Shown here one piece after another: positions 52,186 to 61,478 of a DNA stretch of 64,000 bases. The position numbers and the translations under genes were made by a program. Source of the DNA: Estrella lausannensis. GTDB lineage: Bacteria; Chlamydiota; Chlamydiia; Chlamydiales; Criblamydiaceae. Every line of letters begins with the position of its first letter. Positions within the stretch are counted from its first letter, which is position 1. The notes beneath the pieces are model-generated. The model was given only the letters and a program-made list of their open reading frames with translations, had not been told where the DNA came from and searched no databases. The DNA lies in NCBI RefSeq assembly GCF_900000175.1, contig NZ_CWGJ01000028.1, forward strand, positions 62,001 through 126,000. Direction: 5' to 3'.

Positions 52186-53392
52186 CAATACTTTTAAGCC
52201 GCGAGACAGCTTCGATAATCTCATCGTGTTTTGCAAAAGCGCTGAAGCGAAGATACCCTTCCCCTGAAGGCCCAAAGCCGCTACCGGGTGTCGTGATCAG
52301 TCCGCCTTGGTTCAGGAATTTGTCGAACAGCTCCCATGATTTACCTCCGTCCTTTCTCGCAAAGACGTAAGGGGCGTGATCGCCGCCATAGCAATGAAAG
52401 TGAAGCGACTCAAGCCCCTTCTTCAAGAGGGCGGCGTTTTCAAGGTAGCCTTTTCTAATTAGGGCCAGCTCTTGCATTCCTTTCTCAGACAACGCCGCGA
52501 TTCCACCCTTCTGCGTGATGATCGAGGCACCGTTGAAACAGGTGCTTATGATTCTCTCAAAATCCTTTTTGACCGCTGTGCCGTCTTCATAGTGAAGTTC
52601 GCTCGGAACGACTGTCCAACCGAGGCGGAGTCCCGAAAATCCGGCCATCTTCGAGAATGAGTTAAGCTCTATCGCTACCTCTTTAGCCCCTTCGATCTCG
52701 AATATGGACCTGGGCAGGCTTTCTCCTTGGATATAGCTACTGTAGGCTGCGTCGAAGAGAATGACGCTTTTGTGCTTCTTTGCAAAGTCGACAACTCTCT
52801 TGAGCTCTTCTTTAGTATATACTACCCCGGTGGGATTGTTGGGCGAGATGATCGTGATGACATCGAGCGGCGGACAAGAGTCGATATCCGGAACAAACCC
52901 GTTTTTTTCGGGGCAGGGGATATAATGCAGTTGGGAGTAGATGCCCTTACCTTCGTCGAAGGGGCCTCCTTGTCCTGTGATGACGCTTGCATCGACATAG
53001 ACAGGGTAAGCGGGATCTTGTATGCCGATTTTAGCCTGCTTGTTAAAGAGCATTAAGACGCGGGCAATGTCGGGTTTACAGCCATCGGATATGATGATTT
53101 CATCCGGTTTGACGACTCCTTTGTAGATGACTTGGGCGATCTTTTGCCGAAGTTCCTGAAGGCCGAAAGATGGTCCATAACCGGAGTACCCCTTTTCCTG
53201 CCCCATCTCTTCGGATGCAGCACTGATGGCTTCAACGATGCTTCGCGGCAGAGGGGTTGTCGTATCTCCAATCCCTAGACTGATGAGGCTCTTGCCTGGA
53301 TTGGATTCTAAGAAAAGGCGCTTTCTTTTTTCAATCTCGGGAAAAAGATAGCTCCCTTTTAAGTTCTTGAGGTGCGGATTGGCTTTTACCAT
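52181..53392 (-). CDS. dapL: LL-diaminopimelate aminotransferase
   Basis: A 403-aa pyridoxal-phosphate enzyme that converts tetrahydrodipicolinate directly to LL-diaminopimelate, the route used by Chlamydiae and plants for lysine and peptidoglycan. Motifs: KGSYLFPEIEKRKR, LGIGDTTTPLP, ISDGCKPDI, ISPNNPTGVVYTKEEL, and the PLP-lysine in NSFSKMAGFSGLRLGW. Length normal. Last gene of the recD2-PLD-dapB-dapA-dapL operon. It overlaps dapA by 62 bases in another frame. The stop codon lies inside a repeat end. Confidence 0.96.
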   Translation of the reverse strand: MVKANPHLKNLKGSYLFPEIEKRKRLFLESNPGKSLISLGIGDTTTPLPRSIVEAISAASEEMGQEKGYSGYGPSFGLQELRQKIAQVIYKGVVKPDEIIISDGCKPDIARVLMLFNKQAKIGIQDPAYPVYVDASVITGQGGPFDEGKGIYSQLHYIPCPEKNGFVPDIDSCPPLDVITIISPNNPTGVVYTKEELKRVVDFAKKHKSVILFDAAYSSYIQGESLPRSIFEIEGAKEVAIELNSFSKMAGFSGLRLGWTVVPSELHYEDGTAVKKDFERIISTCFNGASIITQKGGIAALSEKGMQELALIRKGYLENAALLKKGLESLHFHCYGGDHAPYVFARKDGGKSWELFDKFLNQGGLITTPGSGFGPSGEGYLRFSAFAKHDEIIEAVSRLKSIV

Positions 53393-54287
53393 GCTGTTTA
53401 ATGAGGTGGAGGGTTTCTAGTTCTTTTTTAAGTTCGTTTACAAGTGGTTGAGAGAGGTCTGTTAAAGGTAGTCTTACAGGGCCGGCCATGAGTCCCATCA
53501 TGTTCATAGCGCATTTAAGGGGGATGGGATTGGTTTTTATAAAAAGAGATTGGATGAGGGGGAAATATTTGGCCAAGATTTCTCTTGCTTCTTTGAAGCG
53601 GCTCGTGAGGGCGTACGTGGTCATCAGGACGATCTCTTTGGGGATAATGTTGCTCGCAACGGAGATCAGGCCATCTCCTCCCATAGCAATCAAGGGGATT
53701 GCACCGCTGTCATCGCCGGAGAGAATGGAGACGTCGGGTCTTTTTTGCTTTGCTTTGAATATGAGCTCCTGCGCTTGTGGGACATTTCCCGTGCACTCTT
53801 TAATGGCAGCGACGTTTTGTTCATCCAGAAGCTGCATGATGGTGCTGTTATCGACGTTGACCATGCATCTGCCGGGAATATTGTAGATGACAATCGGGCC
53901 GCGTGATTGTCTTGCTATCTCCTGAAAATGGCGGCAAAGACCTTCCTGAGGGGGCTTGTTGTAGTAGGGTGCGACGACGAGCGCTGAGTCGGCTCCCATC
54001 TCGAAGGCTTCGGAAGTCATTTGGATGGCCGATCGGGTGGAATATGATCCCGTTCCCACCATCAGGTGAAGCGATCCTTGCGTCTCTTCTTTTGCCACTT
54101 TGATGAGAATAGACCGCTCTTCATGGGTTAATGTGGGCGCCTCGCCGGTGGTTCCTAAAATGGCGATGCCTGCCACTTGCGCTTGTTTTTGCAGGCGGAT
54201 ATGTGTCCTGAAAGCATCCAGATTAATTTCGCCATTTTGATCAAATGGGGTGGCAAGTGCTGTGATAACGCCTTTAATGAATCCCAT
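53331..54287 (-). CDS. dapA: 4-hydroxy-tetrahydrodipicolinate synthase
   Basis: A 318-aa TIM-barrel aldolase that condenses pyruvate with aspartate semialdehyde. Motifs: GTTGEAPTLTHEE, the relay tyrosine in IVIYNIPGRCMVNV, the Schiff-base lysine in VAAIKECTGN, and SGDDSGAIPLIAMGGDG. The protein is about 25 residues longer than usual at the C-terminus (KQHGKSQSAPQELKRELSFS), and that tail overlaps the start of dapL by 62 bases. It overlaps dapB upstream by 14 bases. Confidence 0.96.
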   Translation of the reverse strand: MGFIKGVITALATPFDQNGEINLDAFRTHIRLQKQAQVAGIAILGTTGEAPTLTHEERSILIKVAKEETQGSLHLMVGTGSYSTRSAIQMTSEAFEMGADSALVVAPYYNKPPQEGLCRHFQEIARQSRGPIVIYNIPGRCMVNVDNSTIMQLLDEQNVAAIKECTGNVPQAQELIFKAKQKRPDVSILSGDDSGAIPLIAMGGDGLISVASNIIPKEIVLMTTYALTSRFKEAREILAKYFPLIQSLFIKTNPIPLKCAMNMMGLMAGPVRLPLTDLSQPLVNELKKELETLHLIKQHGKSQSAPQELKRELSFSRD

Positions 54288-55029
54288 GTTTGTCCTTCAA
54301 AATCTGGTTGATGATATCGTCAAAGGTGAAAAATCCTTTGCGGTCCCTGATCCAGCTTGCTGCCAGCAGCGCACCCATGGCAAAGCTTTGCCGGTTTCTC
54401 GACACGCAGGAGATGGTTACCGTCTCGGCGGGAGAGTCGAAGATGACTTCATGCGTACCGGGGACGTGGCCGATTCTTAGCGAGGGGTAGTGTATCTCCC
54501 GCTCCGGATCTTTAATTTTCTTGGAGCCATAAACGACTGACTGCTTCCTTGGAGCATGTTTAAGGAGCGTCTCGCAGACAAGTTCCGCGGTTCCTGAGGG
54601 AAGATCGGCTTTTTGGTTGTGATGTATCTCAAAACCTCCGATATCAAACTCGGGGAATGGGTTGAAGAGTTCGGCGGCTTTCGCGGCCAGCTTGACGAAC
54701 AGATTGACTCCCAGGGAGAAATTGGGCGAGTAGATAAGGCCTATGTTGGATGCCTTGACAATTCTTTTAACTTCCGGTATCTGGTCATACCACCCTGTGG
54801 TGCCTACAACGAGGCACTTTCCGAGCGCCGCAGCTTCCCGGATATTTTCTTTGACGCTGTCGGGGTGGCTGAAATCCAGGCAGACGTCGGCTTGCTGAAG
54901 GGTTTGCGGGAAGATGTCTTTGAAGGGGGTGAGGGGGTCGACTTTTCCGGTGACGTCAATCCCTTTTTCCATCGCGAGGGATTCGATCGCTCGTCCCATC
55001 TTTCCGTAGCCTATCAGTGCGATTTTCAT
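54274..55029 (-). CDS. dapB: 4-hydroxy-tetrahydrodipicolinate reductase
   Basis: A 251-aa NAD(P)H-dependent reductase for the second dedicated step of diaminopimelate synthesis. N-terminal MKIALIGYGKMGRAIE nucleotide-binding motif, VVGTTGW, SPNFSLGVNLF and the substrate region GFEIHHNQKADLPSGTA (proton-donor histidine and lysine). The start is ATG 55029, which overlaps the stop of the PLD gene (ATGA); the longer frame to 55065 adds residues not in the family. Confidence 0.95.
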   Translation of the reverse strand: MKIALIGYGKMGRAIESLAMEKGIDVTGKVDPLTPFKDIFPQTLQQADVCLDFSHPDSVKENIREAAALGKCLVVGTTGWYDQIPEVKRIVKASNIGLIYSPNFSLGVNLFVKLAAKAAELFNPFPEFDIGGFEIHHNQKADLPSGTAELVCETLLKHAPRKQSVVYGSKKIKDPEREIHYPSLRIGHVPGTHEVIFDSPAETVTISCVSRNRQSFAMGALLAASWIRDRKGFFTFDDIINQILKDKHGIH

Positions 55030-56057
55030 TGGAGAAGTTTTGATTCCTGTTTCAGATCCTGCCATAGCTTTTCCAACGTCTCTTTTTGTTCTGGGGTTAG
55101 TTCCTCAAGTAAGATATTCGATTCGCGATTTTGGGTAAATGCGGCCTTGGTCCAGTTCGCAGATCCGGTCAATAGTTTAGTGCTATCGACATAGAGGAAC
55201 TTATGGTGTAAAAGCCCGGGGCCCTGATAGATCAGGGTTGGCACACGCCCCTTTACAAGTGCTTGTATTACAGGGTTTGGCGTTCTTTGGATGACGGATC
55301 TGTCGAGCACCACTTCCACATCGACGCCCCGCTGTTTTGCTTTGGCACACGATTGGGCGAAGTCTTCCCGAGTCCACGTATACATCGCGATCCGAATCGT
55401 TTTTTTTGCCCCGTCAATCAACTTTTGAACTTCCCTGACTTTGTCCTGTTTGGAAGGAAATAGGATGAGTTTAGCCCGTTGGCCGCCGACAACAATCATT
55501 TTACTGAACTCCTCTTGAAATTCTTTTCCCTTATCAGAGTTTTCAAGGTGTGTCAAAAGAAAGTTGGCAGCATCCGGGCTTTTGAAGGCAAGTACCAAAT
55601 TTCTGTGTATGTTCAGCGATCTCCACGAAAAATTGGCCGACCCGAGATAGACGGCATTTTGGTCAATCAAGAGAATTTTTTGGTGCATCAGAGCACCCTT
55701 TTTCCAGAGGTGGACACGGATGTTTTTTTTAAGGGATTTAATTCCTTGCCATGAAGCGTTAGCATCGGTGTAGAGAAATACCGGCACACCCTCGGCGGCC
55801 TTTTTGTTCAGGGCGCTGATCACTTTATGATCTGAAAGATTGAAAACCGAGAGGTGTACGGACTCCTTTGCGGATCCAATGGCCGAGAGAATCGTTTGTG
55901 TTAGGTCGTCGCCGAGCTGTGCGGAAAGTAATTTGGGGGGCTCCGCCTGCTCCGGTTCATAAGTATTAAGCGTCTCATAGGAGAGTTCAAGAATCAGGAG
56001 CAAGAAGGTGACGAAGAGGCCGAGAAAGAGGCCGGATTTTCCTTTCTTTCGTCTCAT
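55026..56057 (-). CDS. Phospholipase D-like protein with N-terminal membrane anchor
   Basis: A 343-aa PLD-superfamily protein with two HKD motifs: HQKILLIDQNAVYLGSANFS and HHKFLYVDSTKLLTGSANWT. A basic N-terminus (RRKKGKSG) and a hydrophobic helix (LFLGLFVTFLLLILEL) make a signal anchor, so the catalytic part probably lies outside the cytoplasm or is released. PLD-like proteins cleave phosphodiesters in phospholipids or nucleic acid; several are Chlamydia virulence candidates. Its ATG overlaps the recD2 stop by four bases, and its stop overlaps the dapB start. Confidence 0.88.
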   Translation of the reverse strand: MRRKKGKSGLFLGLFVTFLLLILELSYETLNTYEPEQAEPPKLLSAQLGDDLTQTILSAIGSAKESVHLSVFNLSDHKVISALNKKAAEGVPVFLYTDANASWQGIKSLKKNIRVHLWKKGALMHQKILLIDQNAVYLGSANFSWRSLNIHRNLVLAFKSPDAANFLLTHLENSDKGKEFQEEFSKMIVVGGQRAKLILFPSKQDKVREVQKLIDGAKKTIRIAMYTWTREDFAQSCAKAKQRGVDVEVVLDRSVIQRTPNPVIQALVKGRVPTLIYQGPGLLHHKFLYVDSTKLLTGSANWTKAAFTQNRESNILLEELTPEQKETLEKLWQDLKQESKLLQ

Positions 56058-58228
56058 AGCTTATGAAAATGGAGGGCTGTCATCGCCTGTTTAAGTCCAG
56101 TGTGGCGCATCTTCACCTCATCATTGTGCACAGCGATGGCGAGAGCTTTTTTTGAACCGACCAAGACAACTAACTTTTTGCCTCTGGTGACTCCAGTGTA
56201 AAGCAGGTTGCGGGTCAGCAGCTTGAAGTGGGTTGTGTGAATGGGCATCACGATGCAGGGGCATTCGCTGCCCTGATATTTATGCACAGAGACGGCATAG
56301 GCGAGCATGAGTTCGTCGAGTTCCATGAAGTCGTAGGTGATAGGTTTGTCATCAAAGGCGACAATAACTTCCTTTTCAATGGCGTCAATCGATTGGATAT
56401 AGCCGATGTCGCCGTTATAGACTTCCTTTTTGTAGTTGTTGCGCATCTGCATCACCTTGTCGCCTTCTTTGAAAGTTGCTCCCTGGCGAATAAGGCTTTT
56501 GTCGGATTTGTTCAACTCACCCTGAAGAACCTCGTTTAGGCTGTATGTCCCAACGACCCCTTTTTTCATTGGAGAAAGCACTTGAATCTCCTCCCGTGCT
56601 TTGAACCCAAACTTTTGCGGGAGCCTGTCGACAACTAAGGTGATGATTTCTTTAAGAACATCCTCCGGTTCTTTGGCCTCGATGAAATAGAAGTCGCTTC
56701 CACTCCTGTTTTGAATATCAGGGTAGATCCCTTCGTTTATCTTGTGGGCGTTCGTGACGATTCTGGATCCTTGCGCCTGGCGGAAAATTTCGTTGAGATG
56801 CGTGACTGAAATGGCTCTTGAAGCGATCAGATCTTTCAAAACGTTTCCAGCGCCCACGCTTGGCAACTGGTTGATGTCGCCGACGAGCACAAGACGCGCC
56901 TCGTCAGGGATAGCCTTGAGAAGCTGGTACATCAAAAGCGTGTCGATCATGCTGGATTCATCGACTATGATAAGCTCGGCATCCAAGGGGTTTTTGCGGT
57001 TTCTTTTAAAGCCCCCTTGAGAGAAGTCAAACTCCAGCAGACTGTGTATTGTTTTGGCCCCTCTTCCGGTAATTTCAGATAACCGCTTTGCGGCGCGCCC
57101 CGTCGGTGCTGCCAGGACGATTTTTTCGGTTAAATGGGACAAAATGGCCAAGATGGCTTTTGTAATAGTGCTTTTTCCTGTTCCTGGACCGCCGGTGATA
57201 ATGTGGACTTTGTCGCTAAGAACTGCGCTGACAGCTTCCTTTTGCTTGGCGGCAAGTTCAATCGATAGCTTTTTCTGAACCCATTCAAGGGCCTTTTCCT
57301 TATCGACAGAGCGCAAGTTCGAGAGAGCCGATAGAAGACGCCTCAGCTCTTTGGAGATGCCTGCCTCGGAAAGAAAATAAGAGGGTGTCCAAACATACGG
57401 CTCCGGATTGCCCTCGACTGGCAGATCTTGGATCATCAGCTTCTTTTCTTTGGCAAGAGCCTGCATGGTTTGATCGATAATTGACCGGTCCACCTCAAGC
57501 ATGGCCTCGGCCACGGGAAGGAAATGACTGACGGGAAGGCAGCTGTGCCCTCCTTCGGCGGCTTCGAACAGGACATGGTGGATGCCTGATTCGATGCGCA
57601 GAGGCGACTGTTTACTGATCCCAATTTTAGTGGCGATCGAATCGGCGCTTTTAAAGCCGATTCCAACAATCTCCCGCGCCAAAAGATAGGGGTTTTCTTT
57701 AACTTTCTGAATCGATTCCGCCCCAAAAGTACGGAATATCCTGAAGGCAAAAGAGGGACTGATGCTGTAGGTCTGCAAAAAAATCATCAGCTCGCGGATG
57801 CTCTTCTGCTCAGACCAGCACGCGTTGATTGCTTTCAGCCTTTTCTCGCCCACTCCCTGAACCTCTAGCAGACGTTCAGGAGTGTTGTCAATGATGCTGA
57901 GAGTCTCTTCGCCGAACGCGTCCACGATACGGGTTGCGAACACAGGCCCAATGCCTTTGATGAGTCCGGAGCCTAGGTATTTGGTGATTCCGGTAATGTC
58001 CTGGGGCATTTCGACGGCGTGCTCTTTCGCTTCGAACTGCCTGCCATGCACAAGGTGGCTTTTGTAGAAACCTTTGACTCGGATCGTCTCACCGCACTGC
58101 ACTGAAAGCATGGTGCCGACGACGGTTAACGGTTTGGTTGCCTTTTTGACGAGCAGCTGCAAGACAGTATAGCCTGTTTCAGGGCTTTGGTAAGTGATTC
58201 GTTCTATAGTGCCGACTAGCTCTTCCAT
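56054..58228 (-). CDS. recD2: RecD2-type DNA helicase
   Basis: A 724-aa 5'-3' SF1B helicase of the RecD2 (RecD-like, not RecBCD) type. N-terminal domain VGTIERITYQSPETGYTVLQ, helix-hairpin-helix region (LLEVQGVGEKRLKAI), Walker A ITGGPGTGKSTITKA, Walker B IIVDESSMID, VGDINQLPSVGAG, and C-terminal YAVSVHKYQGSECPCIVMP with TGVTRGKKLVVL. Complete. First gene of a leftward operon with overlapping start and stop codons down to dapL. Confidence 0.95.
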   Translation of the reverse strand: MEELVGTIERITYQSPETGYTVLQLLVKKATKPLTVVGTMLSVQCGETIRVKGFYKSHLVHGRQFEAKEHAVEMPQDITGITKYLGSGLIKGIGPVFATRIVDAFGEETLSIIDNTPERLLEVQGVGEKRLKAINACWSEQKSIRELMIFLQTYSISPSFAFRIFRTFGAESIQKVKENPYLLAREIVGIGFKSADSIATKIGISKQSPLRIESGIHHVLFEAAEGGHSCLPVSHFLPVAEAMLEVDRSIIDQTMQALAKEKKLMIQDLPVEGNPEPYVWTPSYFLSEAGISKELRRLLSALSNLRSVDKEKALEWVQKKLSIELAAKQKEAVSAVLSDKVHIITGGPGTGKSTITKAILAILSHLTEKIVLAAPTGRAAKRLSEITGRGAKTIHSLLEFDFSQGGFKRNRKNPLDAELIIVDESSMIDTLLMYQLLKAIPDEARLVLVGDINQLPSVGAGNVLKDLIASRAISVTHLNEIFRQAQGSRIVTNAHKINEGIYPDIQNRSGSDFYFIEAKEPEDVLKEIITLVVDRLPQKFGFKAREEIQVLSPMKKGVVGTYSLNEVLQGELNKSDKSLIRQGATFKEGDKVMQMRNNYKKEVYNGDIGYIQSIDAIEKEVIVAFDDKPITYDFMELDELMLAYAVSVHKYQGSECPCIVMPIHTTHFKLLTRNLLYTGVTRGKKLVVLVGSKKALAIAVHNDEVKMRHTGLKQAMTALHFHKL

Positions 58229-58431
58229 ATCTATGGGAAGTTATCCGTTTTTTTAATTGATCAATGCCCCAGACAAAAGGTAAAAAAAGAGTAGCACATC
58301 CGCTTGCTGCTGTGCATCGTTTTTTTGGCGCTTGCAACGAATGGGAAAAAAGGGGATGATGCGGTTTGTTGACTAAAGAAATTTTTTAAGTGTTTAACAG
58401 TGAGCATCTTTAAAAGGTGGTGACCCCAGTG

Positions 58432-58713
58432 CGCTATATTTTCTTTCCTTGTCTTTCGGTGATGTTTGCCGCTTACGTAGAACCGCTGGCCGCACACGAT
58501 GGTGCGGACTGCAAGCGATGCGAGCGCGGGGAAGAGAGCGATTCCGGTTGCTGCGAGAGAGATAGGCCGGCAGGATATGATCCTTATAAACGCTACTATC
58601 CCTACAATTCGATTTACCAAGACAGCAAAGTACGCGACGTCTCCAGCGATGACGACGAGTCTTATTGGCCAAGCAAAAGAGATGACGACTTCATGGATGC
58701 GCTGATGCGTTAA
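58432..58713 (+). CDS. Small secreted tyrosine/cysteine-containing protein, unknown
   Basis: A 93-aa open frame starting at GTG 58432, with AAAAGGTGG about 11 bases upstream (two GTGs at 58417 and 58420 are alternatives). It starts with a plausible signal peptide (RYIFFPCLSVMFAAYVEPLAA), followed by a cysteine cluster (CKRCERGEESDSGCCERD), a tyrosine-rich stretch (YDPYKRYYPYNSIY) and an acidic tail. The stop overlaps the convergent receiver-domain gene by four bases. The opposite strand also has an open frame (58261-58839), so this call is not certain; the signal peptide makes me prefer this one. Confidence 0.55.
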   Translation, partial: RYIFFPCLSVMFAAYVEPLAAHDGADCKRCERGEESDSGCCERDRPAGYDPYKRYYPYNSIYQDSKVRDVSSDDDESYWPSKRDDDFMDALMR

Positions 58714-59315
58714 TTCGATTTGTTCGCGTGCAAGGATGAGGAGTGCCTTTCCGGAAGTGTTGGCGGCAGATGCTTCTTTACAATCTCTTTCAGCTTCTCT
58801 CGGGATATGGGTTTTGACAAGACATCGGTGGCGCCGCATGTGAGGCAGTTCGATTTCATGGACTGATCGCTGTTGGCTGTTAAAATATACATTGGAAGAG
58901 CCTCCATCTTGCTCTCTTCTTCTTTCTGTCTCCAGCGCTTGATGGCAATGTGACCGTTCATCTCTCCTTCTCCCATCTCCATATCGAAGATCGTGAAGCT
59001 GTATTGACCTCTGTTTTTATTCAACAGCTCGAAGGCCTCATTTCCCTCGTTGGCAATATCCGCTTCGATATCAAGCGTAGCGAGCATTTTGCTCATCATC
59101 GTCCTCAAGAGCTTGTTATCATCGGCATAAAGGCACTTCGCCCTTTTGGAGTTAAGAGGGGGAGGCTCGTGATCATCTTCCATCCGGGGGAGAGGATTGC
59201 TGTCCCATTCCGTTGTATTGCTTTCATCAGAAATTCTTCTGGGAGGACTTTCGTGATGGCTCCTTTTTAAAGGTCTTTGATTTTGAAGGGGGGGAGTGTG
59301 ATGAATCGGGTTCAT
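58710..59315 (-). CDS. Stand-alone response-regulator receiver domain protein
   Basis: A 201-aa protein. Residues about 58-185 are a CheY-like receiver: acidic pair in LYADDNKLL (Asp65, Asp66), phospho-acceptor in TIFDMEMGEGEMNG (Asp111), ILTANSD (Thr146) and VLSKPIS (Lys168). The first 55 residues are proline, serine and arginine rich (HHTPPLQNQRPLKR), and no output domain follows. All phosphorylation-site residues are present. A partner kinase is not in the window. The predicted mode is phosphotransfer or protein-protein signalling. Confidence 0.88.
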   Translation of the reverse strand: MNPIHHTPPLQNQRPLKRSHHESPPRRISDESNTTEWDSNPLPRMEDDHEPPPLNSKRAKCLYADDNKLLRTMMSKMLATLDIEADIANEGNEAFELLNKNRGQYSFTIFDMEMGEGEMNGHIAIKRWRQKEEESKMEALPMYILTANSDQSMKSNCLTCGATDVLSKPISREKLKEIVKKHLPPTLPERHSSSLHANKSN

Positions 59316-59664
59316 ATTTTCCTTGGGAGCGGCTGTTTAACTAAAAATCTTCAGTTGAGGATTGTCAACTTTAATAGTGTTGTTTGTCAATGTTTTGCGG
59401 AAAATCCACAATCCGAGGCCGCTAATGAGCTTCGGTCTCTTGCATGTGTTATTATAGTATTGGAGTATGTGGGTGCTTGCGCACCCTCGCTCCTTGATTG
59501 AATCCAATATTTGTTTTGCTCAAAATCTCTCAAGAAAGTGGGGGGAGGGCAGCTTTTTTAAGCAGATATTGGCTGATGCTGCTATAATTCGCTTCAATAT
59601 AATCCCCGTAAGAATTTGAAGTGGAAAATTCAACGGGAAGTAAGTTTCTATTACTGAGGGTTTA
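59316..59664. other. Divergent intergenic region upstream of dnaG
   Basis: About 350 bases with no gene or repeat copy. A TATAAT at 59583-59588 is a possible -10 of dnaG. Confidence 0.45.
59583..59588 (+). promoter_or_regulatory. Possible -10 element of dnaG
   Basis: TATAAT about 76 bases upstream of the dnaG ATG, followed by a second AATATAAT. No convincing -35. Confidence 0.3.
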
Positions 59665-61467
59665 ATGGCTCTATACAGCAGAGAGAGCCTTGAGAATCTG
59701 AGGAATAAAGTCGATATTGTCGATGTTGTTTCCCAGCATATCGAGGTGAAAAAACAGGGGGCAGTCTATAAAGCGCTTTGCCCATTCCATGACGAGAAGA
59801 CCCCTTCTTTTATCTTAGATAAAAGCGATGGCCACTACCACTGCTTTGGCTGCGGAGCCCATGGAGACGCCATCCAGTTTTTGCTCGAGCACCAGCGTCT
59901 TTCCTTTACGGAGGCTGTTGAACGCTTAGCTGAGAGGTACCATGTCGCTTTAGTCGCGATTGAAAAAGAGGATGTGACGGAAGCAGAGAATAAAGCCCGC
60001 CTCCGTGAAGTGCTGGAGTCGGCGTGCCAATATTTCGAATTCATGCTGGTGCACACCGAAGAGGGCCGTAAGGCAGCCCTTTATCTCCAGGAGCGGGGGC
60101 TTACCGTGAAGTTCATCAAGAAGTTCCGCTTAGGTCTTTCCATCAATGAGCCTAAGCTTTTTCAGAACTACATGAACAAGCGCGGCTTTTCGGGAGATCT
60201 GCTCGAAGAAGCGGGTCTTTTGTCAAAAGCTCCGGCCAGACGCGAGTTTTTCTTTGACCGGATCACATTCCCCATCCACCATCCCAGCGGTTATGTGATA
60301 GGGTTTTCCGCACGTAAATTCAAGGAGGGGACGTTCGGAGGCAAATATATCAACTCCCCCGAGACTAAGCTGTTTAAAAAATCCAAGCTCCTCTTTGGGC
60401 TTAACTACTCCAGAAGAAGGATCGCCAAAGAGAGAAAAGCACTCATTGTCGAGGGGCAGATCGACGCCCTGCGCCTAATTGATGAAGGTTTCGACTTTGC
60501 GGTTGCCTCGCAAGGAACAGCGTTTGGTGAAGAGCATGCCAAGGAGCTGCAGCGTCTCGGAGTTGTCACCGTCTACCTCTCGTTTGATGGCGATGACGCG
60601 GGCGGAGAGGCTGCCACCAAGGTGGGCGATCTCTTTTTGAAGATGGGCGTGGAAGTGAAAGTCGTTTCGCTGGAAAAGGGGGAAGACCCTGATAGCTTTA
60701 TGCGCAAATGGGGCAGGGATGCCTTCGCCAAAAAGCTGGAGGATGCCGAAGACTATCTGGACTTTTTGTTCCGAAGAATGGCTAAAGGGGCGGACTTAAG
60801 TTCTCCGGCAGTCAAAAAGAGAGTTGTCGACGAGATCGCTTCGATGATCAACAAATGGGAGAGTGAAATCATTATCCATGAGAGTTTGAAAAAGCTCTCC
60901 TTTCTTGCCAAGCTTCCAGAAAATCTTATCACGCGGCAGATCGAGAAAAAGCCCGTCCTCTTACACCAGCGAACCTCTTTGGCCGGGGTTGCCAAGATCG
61001 ATCCGCATTTCATTTTAGAGTCCGATTTTATCCGTTGGCTTTTGCTCTTGATGCCGAAGGGTCCGACCCACTTAAGTATTGCTGCGCAAAATATCACCCA
61101 GGATCACTTTAACACCCCCCTCTGCCGCCAGCTTTATCAGAAGATCCATGAGATGAGCTCTCAGGGGACTATGAATTTGCTCAAGTTCTCAACATCGCTT
61201 CAGAATGGCGAACTGGAAGCCCTTTTGCAGGAAATTCTCTCCAAAAGCGGCGACCCCTCACGAGCTGAACCCTCCTTTTTTGAAGCCATGCAAAAGCTTT
61301 TGGACAGAAGCTGGATGGACAGGCGCGAGAGTATCCGCGTCAAGATCCAGAGCGGCCATCTAAGCGAAGAGGAAGCTTTTCGCCTCTTGAAGGAGTTCGA
61401 GGAAGTAAAAAGGCAAGAGCCTAAAATACGGTATCTTGACGGGTCGGAGAAACGCTATAAAAACTGA
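59665..61467 (+). CDS. dnaG: DNA primase
   Basis: A 600-aa primase that lays RNA primers for replication. N-terminal CHC2 zinc finger (CPFHDEKTPSFILDKSDGHY then CFGCGAHGD), the DnaG core (FDRITFPIHHPSGYVIGFSA, ARKFKEGTFGGKYINS), and the Toprim motifs LIVEGQIDALRL and YLSFDGDDAGGEA. The C-terminal helicase-binding part is present but diverged. GAGGG precedes the ATG. The DCC gene follows 11 bases later. Confidence 0.96.
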   Translation: MALYSRESLENLRNKVDIVDVVSQHIEVKKQGAVYKALCPFHDEKTPSFILDKSDGHYHCFGCGAHGDAIQFLLEHQRLSFTEAVERLAERYHVALVAIEKEDVTEAENKARLREVLESACQYFEFMLVHTEEGRKAALYLQERGLTVKFIKKFRLGLSINEPKLFQNYMNKRGFSGDLLEEAGLLSKAPARREFFFDRITFPIHHPSGYVIGFSARKFKEGTFGGKYINSPETKLFKKSKLLFGLNYSRRRIAKERKALIVEGQIDALRLIDEGFDFAVASQGTAFGEEHAKELQRLGVVTVYLSFDGDDAGGEAATKVGDLFLKMGVEVKVVSLEKGEDPDSFMRKWGRDAFAKKLEDAEDYLDFLFRRMAKGADLSSPAVKKRVVDEIASMINKWESEIIIHESLKKLSFLAKLPENLITRQIEKKPVLLHQRTSLAGVAKIDPHFILESDFIRWLLLLMPKGPTHLSIAAQNITQDHFNTPLCRQLYQKIHEMSSQGTMNLLKFSTSLQNGELEALLQEILSKSGDPSRAEPSFFEAMQKLLDRSWMDRRESIRVKIQSGHLSEEEAFRLLKEFEEVKRQEPKIRYLDGSEKRYKN

Positions 61468-61478
61468 GAGAGGCATTC

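Noticed and set aside
58261-58839. 192-codon open frame on the minus strand
   Set aside because: It overlaps the receiver-domain gene by 130 bases and the small secreted protein, lacks a ribosome-binding site and has no family pattern. A shadow frame is more likely.
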